DNA of 20,809 nucleotides from contig CAZEGV010000049.1 of the NCBI GenBank assembly GCA_964511645.1, positions 1-20,809 on the forward strand, given 5' to 3'. This document shows, piece by piece, positions 16,663 to 20,809 of this stretch. The first letter of the stretch is position 1. Every line of letters starts with the position of its first letter. This DNA is from CAZEGV01 sp964511645. Its GTDB lineage: Bacteria; Bacteroidota; Bacteroidia; Cytophagales; JAAEPT01. Made by a program: the position numbers and the translations under genes. The notes under the pieces were generated by a model that saw only the letters and a program-made list of their open reading frames with translations, searched no databases and had not been told where the DNA came from.

Positions 16663-17640
16663 TTATTGAAATCCCAGTTTAGTTTTAATCCTAGCGAGTA
16701 CTTCAGTCGATATTTTATGTGCTTTTTCTGCTCCTTTTTTTAGCTCGACGTCTATAAGAGAGGTGTTCACCATAAAACGATGATAGGCTTTTCTTTGTGT
16801 GGCGTACTTATCAATAATGAGTTCGTATAGTGCTTGTTTGGCTGCACCATACCCGTAATTTCCTGCTGTGTAATTTTGGCGTAATTCAGCAATTTGAGCT
16901 TCGCTACCTAATAATTGGTATAGCTTGAATACATTACAAGTATCAGGGTTTTTTGGATCGTCTAATGGTGTGCTATCAGTTTGGATACCCATGATTACTT
17001 TCCGTAATTTTTTATCAGGTAAGAATATATCTATAAAATTACCGTATGATTTACTCATTTTTTGTCCGTCTGTACCAGGTACAACCATTACCTTTTCTTG
17101 AATTTTGGATTCCGGTATAACGAAAGTATCTCCGTAGTTATGGTTAAAGCTACGGGCAATGTTTCTTGTGATTTCGAGGTGTTGCTCTTGATCTTTTCCT
17201 ACTGGTACTATTTCTGCGTCATATAATAATATGTCGGCAGCCATCAATACTGGGTAGGTAAATAGCCCCGCACTAATTTTATCTTTATTGAATTTGGCTG
17301 ATTTGTCTTTAAAAGAATGAGCGTTTTCGAGCATCGGGATAGGAGTGAAGCAGTTCAAAAACCAAGCGAGCTCACAAACAGCGGGAATATCCGACTGTCG
17401 GTAAAATATATGCTTATCAGTATCTAAACCAAATGCTAACCAAGTGGCTGCGGTGGCGTAAGTGTTGTGCTTGAGTGCTTCTGCATCACGCACAGAAGTT
17501 AAGCTATGATAGTCTGCAATAAATAGTAAAGCTTGATTGTTGCTTTGCTCCGCTAATGCGATTGCAGGCTGTATCGCTCCTAATATGTTTCCTAAGTGTG
17601 GGATTCCAGAGCTTTGAATCCCTGTTAATACTCGTGCCAT
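16663..17640 (-). CDS. trpS: Tryptophanyl-tRNA synthetase
   Basis: 325 aa with the start at ATG 17638-17640 (MARVLTGIQSSGIPHLGN), the usual start for TrpS. An in-frame ATG 36 bp upstream would only add a hydrophobic 12-residue stretch not seen in the family. Class I signatures are P-H-L-G-N (HIGH, residues 14-18) and K-M-S-K-S (194-198). LLYDAEIVPVGKDQEQHLE and the interface residues are also typical. It charges tRNA-Trp with tryptophan in the cytoplasm. It heads a minus-strand row with ttcA, a GT-C enzyme, a subtilase and cinA. No T-box or Trp-codon leader is seen, though a terminator hairpin lies about 100 bp upstream. Confidence 0.97.
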   Translation of the reverse strand: MARVLTGIQSSGIPHLGNILGAIQPAIALAEQSNNQALLFIADYHSLTSVRDAEALKHNTYATAATWLAFGLDTDKHIFYRQSDIPAVCELAWFLNCFTPIPMLENAHSFKDKSAKFNKDKISAGLFTYPVLMAADILLYDAEIVPVGKDQEQHLEITRNIARSFNHNYGDTFVIPESKIQEKVMVVPGTDGQKMSKSYGNFIDIFLPDKKLRKVIMGIQTDSTPLDDPKNPDTCNVFKLYQLLGSEAQIAELRQNYTAGNYGYGAAKQALYELIIDKYATQRKAYHRFMVNTSLIDVELKKGAEKAHKISTEVLARIKTKLGFQ

Positions 17641-17737
17641 TTGATAATGATTAATTGAGAATGCTAAAATAAACAATGAATAATTAAAAAAGTGTAATTC
17701 GAATTTAAATAAAGTTTTATTTTAGAGAAAAGGTATA

Positions 17738-17766
17738 AAAAAAGAGATGCTAAAAGCATCCCTTTA
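17738..17766 (-). terminator. Leftward Rho-independent terminator upstream of trpS
   Basis: On the minus strand AGGGATGCT-TTT-AGCATCTCT is followed by seven Ts. One G-U pair is needed, and the T tract exists only on this side. It would end transcripts coming from the right. All genes to the right now point the other way, so its own gene is missing. Alternatively it is an attenuator about 100 nt before the trpS start. Confidence 0.7.
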
Positions 17767-17774
17767 ATGTTGAC

Positions 17775-18037
17775 CGACTAGTAACAACAACTTAAGACCA
17801 GGTAGTTCTACAAATAAGTTTACGATTGGCGGTTACAATAATAACAACACGTCAACTCCGAGCACGGCATTTAGTTCAGCCAAATATTATGAAGCGTTTA
17901 TCGATACTGATGTCTGGAAGTTTCCTGAAGGTAGTGGTTTTGACATGACAAGTGAATTCGGAGGTAAAGTCGGAAACGGTCAGACTGCGAACGCAGGCGG
18001 ATTAACTTACTGGAACGCAAACGTTTGGAAATCATGA
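17775..18037 (+). pseudogene. 5'-truncated gene, probable phage or mobile-element structural protein
   Basis: An open frame of about 86 codons without a start begins after a TGA at 17772-17774 and ends at TGA 18035-18037. It reads ...SSTNKFTIGGYNNNNTSTP... and finishes GGLTYWNANVWKS. The Asn/Ser/Thr/Gly-rich composition suggests an extended fibrous or structural carboxyl end. G+C in several lines here is about 45-53% by hand count, clearly above the neighbouring trpS. Its stop overlaps the ATG of the next gene (ATGA), as in the rest of this cassette. I do not recognise the family. Confidence 0.55.
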
Positions 18038-18348
18038 GTTTGAAGACAACTATTTACATCATATTTGAAATGACAGCTCAACTTACAGAAAGTAATGTAG
18101 CTATCATAAACAAACAGCAAGGGACAAAATTCCCTGTTGGGATTACTTATCAAAACCTTTACGATTCTCGAACTACTTTCAAGGGGTTATTTCAGAAATT
18201 AAACGGTGATGATGTTTGGATATTGCCATCAATTACATCAGCAATTGATATGACAGATGTTAGTTCAGACATTATAATTGAACTTACAAACGCAGAGTTT
18301 GTAAATGATTTTGAACCGAGTTTAGATATGATAGAAGAGGTATTATGA
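18034..18348 (+). CDS. Unknown 104-aa protein in phage-like cassette
   Basis: The chosen start is ATG 18034, which overlaps the stop of the upstream fragment; a TTG nine bases earlier is in frame but has no support. The protein has an N-terminal TTIYIIFEMTAQLTESNVAI, then WILPSITSAIDMTDVSSDII, and an acidic end (SLDMIEEVL). No signal peptide or membrane segment is clear, and no family is recognised. Its stop overlaps the patatin-like gene start (ATGA). It is tightly coupled to a truncated structural-like gene upstream and to a phospholipase remnant downstream, so it probably belonged to a phage or other mobile module. Confidence 0.55.
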   Translation: MSLKTTIYIIFEMTAQLTESNVAIINKQQGTKFPVGITYQNLYDSRTTFKGLFQKLNGDDVWILPSITSAIDMTDVSSDIIIELTNAEFVNDFEPSLDMIEEVL

Positions 18349-19234
18349 CACATTTAGACGGTAGCGGAGGAGGTACAAAAGGAGAGGGAATAAAGTCAGT
18401 TTGGGATACTGCAGTATTTGGTTTAGGATTTGAACCAAATATTATATCTGAAGTATCTATTTCTGCACTACTTAGCGTACCTTACGCCATTGGTATTCAC
18501 AAACCAATTGTAAGGCAGTCGGTTACTAATCTATTTTCTAATTTTACGATAGATACAATTTTTAAGGTATCACCATTAAAACTAAACGGTAAGATAAAGA
18601 CCCGTGCCGTTTGGCGTGCAATTCGCAAAAAAAACCAAGCTTAGGAATAATGCAAATAGATGCGGTTTTGCGGAATCTAGTCACTTTTTCTCAATTCATC
18701 AAATATCAGCAAAAGGATATTTACGCAAATTGCTTAGTCTTATGTGTAGATTTCGTCACACAGAAACGGGTGCTCCGCTCGATGAAAAAAGTCAGCTATG
18801 AAGAGTTTTTTTAACTTTGTACAGCTAGTGCAAGCATTCCAGTATTTGCCGACCCCGTTTCCGTAGGAGGTATGTACTTATATGACGGCGGGGTTCGAGA
18901 CCACTCTTGTGCAAGTATGGTGATGGATGCGTATAGCCCTTGAAACGCTATCTGTTTTTAGCCGCCCAAAGGATTACAACATTACACAAACCAATTGGGC
19001 TCCTAAATCTGTAGTTGAGGTTTTGACTAGGACAATGGAAATATAATGCAGTTAGAAATATCAAAAAATGACGAGCAACTACAAATTGTGTCCGCAAAAG
19101 AAAACAACGCAAGATTGTGGCAAGCTTTCTTACCAAGCATTATGCGTGGCCCTTTTGATACCAACAGACAACGCTTAAACGAACTAAAGAATAAAGCAAG
19201 ATTGATTAAGCCATTTGAATACAGCCCATTATGA
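18345..19234 (+). pseudogene. Patatin-like phospholipase, decayed by multiple frameshifts
   Basis: Joining frames restores a patatin of about 295 aa. The oxyanion loop is G-G-G-T-K-G. The nucleophile region reads I-S-E-V-S-I-S-A-L, and KLNGKIKTRAVWRAIR follows. A frameshift lies in A8 (18627-18634). Then come KKPSLGIMQIDAVLRNLV and RVLRSMKKVSYEEFF. An extra T in T7 (18806-18812) gives TAA, and the frame returns within 10 bp. TASASIPVFADPVSVGGMYL then leads to the DGGVRDH catalytic Asp motif. A third shift is near 18936-18943 (before LETLSVFSRPKDYNITQ). A 2-bp TA insertion lies at 19044-19045 after VLTRTMEI, before MQLEISKNDEQL. At least four lesions make it nonfunctional, unless the assembly is poor here. 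Intact members are acyl hydrolases. Confidence 0.8.
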
Positions 19235-19422
19235 ACAATATGAAAGACAATATACTCGTAGCGTTGAGTTCTATTTTTTCATTCCTAATTGGTGAGTTCA
19301 TTCATAACCCGATTGGATTTGCAGGAGCCGTCGGCATGCTGTATGCTTTATTTATGATGCTTGAAAAGTATTATAGTTTTAAAATCAAAAAGAGACAAAA
19401 TAAGGAAGAGGAGGAGAGTTGA
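19231..19422 (+). CDS. Holin-like small membrane protein
   Basis: 63 aa. Two hydrophobic segments (about residues 7-22 and 28-45) are separated by a short FIHNPIG turn, and the tail is strongly charged (KIKKRQNKEEEES). This size, two-helix topology and charged tail are typical of class II phage holins, but small membrane proteins of other kinds can look alike. Its ATG overlaps the last stop of the patatin remnant (ATGA). It is therefore the last gene of the coupled cassette. No endolysin is present nearby. Confidence 0.55.
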   Translation: MNNMKDNILVALSSIFSFLIGEFIHNPIGFAGAVGMLYALFMMLEKYYSFKIKKRQNKEEEES

Positions 19423-19468
19423 ATTTTTTTTGTTTTTCCTTTGTTATTTAACTAGGAAAATACATACT

Positions 19469-19476
19469 TGCCTTTG
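19469..19476 (+). promoter_or_regulatory. Possible -7 box TGCCTTTG
   Basis: One mismatch from TAnnTTTG, and only 2 bp before the ATG at 19479. A TTG at 19441-19443 is slightly too far for a normal -33. Confidence 0.25.
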
Positions 19477-19478
19477 TT

Positions 19479-20207
19479 ATGACTAAACAATTACCCCTTT
19501 CTGCCGACTTTATCTATAATAGCTACAAGCGACAACGGATAGATAAATCAGAATTAGATGTACAAACTACTTTGCTTATTAACTCTATAATAAGTAATTC
19601 AAGTGCTTTTCCTATAAAAAAACTAGCTGACTTATTTTTGAAAGATTGTTTTAAGCTAAGAATGATTTTTATTCAAAAAGTAGGACTTAAGCAATTGAAT
19701 GCTGTTACGAGTAATGTGATTTCGACGGAGATGGTTTCGTCTCTAAGCTATGGTACATCTCTAGGGGTAACTTATGGGGAAGTAATAGAGCTTATTAATG
19801 CTTATTCATCTGGTGATGAAGTGCGACAAGTAATAGAAAAAGGGATTAATGAAGAAACAGTAATAACCACCCCTAGTTATAATGAGTTCTTATCCGTTCT
19901 ATCCACATTAGGTAATAATTTTGTTTCATTTTTTAAATCAAGTTTGTATGTTGATGTATATTCTATTATCACTAAGCTCGTTTTAGAAAAAGAAATAACA
20001 TTAGATAGTGAGCAGGTAAAGACATTAAACCAATCATTATTTCAATCAGCAGAAGAATTTGGGTATTACTCAAGTGTAATTGGGATTTGGACACCTAGTG
20101 AAGACGACGAATTTGTACTTGCTAGAAATATTAAGATAAGGTTGGCAATGGCAGGTGATTGTTCTGGTTCTATAACTTTAGATGAATTAAAAGAGTTGTA
20201 TCTATAA
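19479..20207 (+). CDS. Unknown 242-aa protein, possible partner of a truncated RelE-like toxin
   Basis: A soluble protein rich in helices and in Ser/Leu/Ile, without signal peptide or membrane segments. Helical blocks include IKKLADLFLKDCFKLRMIFI (about 47-66) and SLYVDVYSIITKLVLEKEIT (about 151-170). The carboxyl end contains ARNIKIRLAMAGDCSGSITLDELKELYL, which ends in a short EF-hand-like D-C-S-G-S-I-T-L-D-E-L stretch (visible resemblance only). I do not recognise the family. Its TAA overlaps the next ATG (TAATG), the usual coupling of an antitoxin to a toxin, though 242 aa is long for an antitoxin. G+C is low, like the host genes, so it is probably not part of the GC-richer cassette to its left. 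Confidence 0.6.
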   Translation: MTKQLPLSADFIYNSYKRQRIDKSELDVQTTLLINSIISNSSAFPIKKLADLFLKDCFKLRMIFIQKVGLKQLNAVTSNVISTEMVSSLSYGTSLGVTYGEVIELINAYSSGDEVRQVIEKGINEETVITTPSYNEFLSVLSTLGNNFVSFFKSSLYVDVYSIITKLVLEKEITLDSEQVKTLNQSLFQSAEEFGYYSSVIGIWTPSEDDEFVLARNIKIRLAMAGDCSGSITLDELKELYL

Positions 20208-20330
20208 TGATTTATTTTTCGGATAGATTCAAAAAAGACATTTCAAAACTAAAAAAAGAAGAACCAAATCTAGCCAATAAAATATTTGCTGTGTTATTCG
20301 ATATTGAAGAACATATACAGACCCCACTTA
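20207..20330 (+). pseudogene. Truncated RelE/YoeB-like toxin
   Basis: The first 40 or so residues, YFSDRFKKDISKLKKEEPNL followed by ANKIFAVLFDIEEH, fit the amino half of RelE/ParE/YoeB toxins (F-x-K-D-L-x-K-L, then a helix and I-L-x-D-I). Near 20325-20345 the composition changes to GC-rich sequence belonging to an antisense recombinase remnant. The conserved Arg and Tyr/His of the carboxyl half are therefore lost, and the frame merely runs on to 20428. The start overlaps the stop of the 242-aa gene. It should be inactive as a ribonuclease. Confidence 0.6.
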
Positions 20331-20590
20331 GCGGGTACGCCATCATGACCCGGGCAGGTACGGGTATAATACTTTCTAGTCGTAGCAGGGCTATCGTGTC
20401 CCATTATACTAGCCACTATACATCATAGCCTAAGCCCAATTCATTTAAGTACAAAGACCCCGCACTACGCCTGCCTGTATGTGATGATATGGGTTTGTTG
20501 ATACCGACAATCACCGCAATCTCTTTGAGGTAAGAATTGTATTTTTTATTAATTTGTTTGGCAATAATATCACATATTGATTTAAGCTTA
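20330..20590 (-). pseudogene. Tyrosine recombinase (integrase) C-terminal remnant
   Basis: On the minus strand the frame reads AKQINKKYNSYLKEIAVIVG, then S-S-H-T-G-R (H-x-x-R, near 20467-20481), then SLYLNELGLGYDV and TAG. Removing a duplicated TA near 20417-20420 restores Y-D-V-V-A-S-I-M-G-H-D-S-P-A-T-T-R-K-Y-Y, with the G-H box and the catalytic Tyr. This is the catalytic end of a phage or ICE-type integrase. The amino part is missing: the frame meets TAA just past about 20590, where a different sequence starts. It is broken by at least one frameshift and one truncation. Confidence 0.8.
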
Positions 20591-20755
20591 TACCAATTAA
20601 ATTATAATATAAGTCTAATTATTAGTATTTTTGTTTATGGGAAGATTAATGAATTTAAAGATAACAGAAAGTATTTTAGAGCTTAAAAAAATCCAAAAAA
20701 GATAAGTTTCTATTAAAGCAGAGCGACGAATTCTTTGTTTGATTTTACTTAAGTC
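20591..20755 (+). mobile_element. IS630-like element remnant (5' end and broken transposase start)
   Basis: From TATACCAATTAAATTATAAT (20591 on) the sequence is unlike the integrase and looks like an IS end inserted at TA, as IS630 elements do. An ATG at 20637 opens MNLKITESILELKKIQKR, interrupted by TAA at 20703-20705. The same frame then continues V-S-I-K-A-E-R-R-I-L-C-L-I-L-L-K-S. This resembles the amino-terminal helix-turn-helix of IS630-type transposases (from memory). The TAA probably replaced a CAA. The frame is cut at 20756 by the 54-bp terminal repeat. A TATTTTTG box lies at 20626-20633. Confidence 0.5.
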
Positions 20756-20809
20756 CTTAAGTTCAAGTAATAAATGCAACTTTTAGATTTGAGTTTATAA
20801 TAATATTTT
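20756..20809 (-). mobile_element. Probable 3' end of an IS30-like insertion sequence (right edge of window)
   Basis: Exact inverted copy of bases 1-54. On the minus strand 20807-20763 encode the same short tail K-V-A-F-I-T and a stop. It interrupts the IS630-like transposase remnant. The body of the element lies beyond the window. Confidence 0.5.

Noticed and set aside
17641..17676. Longer trpS start at 17676
   Set aside because: The 12 added residues are hydrophobic and outside the conserved TrpS start M-A-R-V-L-T-G.
18025..18033. TTG start for the 104-aa protein
   Set aside because: The ATG at 18034 overlaps the previous stop as ATGA, like every other border of this cassette.
17775..18037. 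Target gene of a diversity-generating retroelement (Asn-rich end)
   Set aside because: No reverse transcriptase and no template repeat are found in the window.
20331..20428. Carboxyl end of the RelE-like frame
   Set aside because: This stretch is the antisense of the integrase catalytic end and is not toxin sequence.
1..20809. Linear phage, plasmid or composite transposon with terminal inverted repeats
   Set aside because: The content is chromosomal housekeeping DNA; the end repeats are better explained as IS copies where assembly stopped.
1..20809. CRISPR array or riboswitch
   Set aside because: No regularly spaced direct repeats and no recognisable aptamer core were seen on either strand.

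Overview
The window looks like a low-GC chromosomal contig from a marine-type Bacteroidota, most likely class Flavobacteriia. The evidence is a type IX secretion (T9SS) sorting tail on a subtilase, several Bacteroidota-type -7 promoter boxes (TAnnTTTG), few Shine-Dalgarno sites, YwqK/MORN-type and DUF2279 proteins, and dispersed palindromic repeats carrying GCCCGACC, a pattern I associate with flavobacteria. Nothing suggests a complete phage or plasmid, because priA, trpS, ttcA and cinA are housekeeping genes.

Left part (1-9416). A MORN-repeat protein and a frameshifted exported protein lie on the minus strand, followed by a reduced methyltransferase-like gene (+). A glycosyltransferase (-) is bracketed by inverted copies of a roughly 100-bp repeat. 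Next is a four-gene minus-strand unit joined by 1-4 nt overlaps: VapB-like antitoxin, PIN-domain toxin, small lipoprotein, then priA starting at GTG. A DUF2279 gene (+) and tRNA-Leu(GAG) with a terminator close this part.

Middle part (9415-17765), all minus strand. A class II Fic protein overlaps a small conserved protein. Upstream of it is a compact row trpS-ttcA-GT-C glycosyltransferase-T9SS subtilase-cinA with gaps of 1, 11, 37 and 0 nt, probably one operon. An orphan leftward terminator lies just upstream of trpS.

Right part (about 17770-20809) is an accessory scrapyard on the plus strand. It begins with a GC-richer, ATGA-coupled cassette of probable phage origin: a 5'-truncated protein, an unknown 104-aa protein, a patatin-like phospholipase broken by at least four frameshifts, and a holin-like 63-aa membrane protein. 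Then comes an unknown 242-aa gene that overlaps a truncated RelE/YoeB-like toxin. The toxin runs into an antisense tyrosine-recombinase remnant, which appears cut by an IS630-like remnant, which is in turn cut by an IS30-like end.

The two window ends are a perfect 54-bp inverted repeat. In its reading it looks like the last codons of an IS30-type transposase, so the window probably spans the unique DNA between two IS copies and stops where assembly could not pass the repeat.
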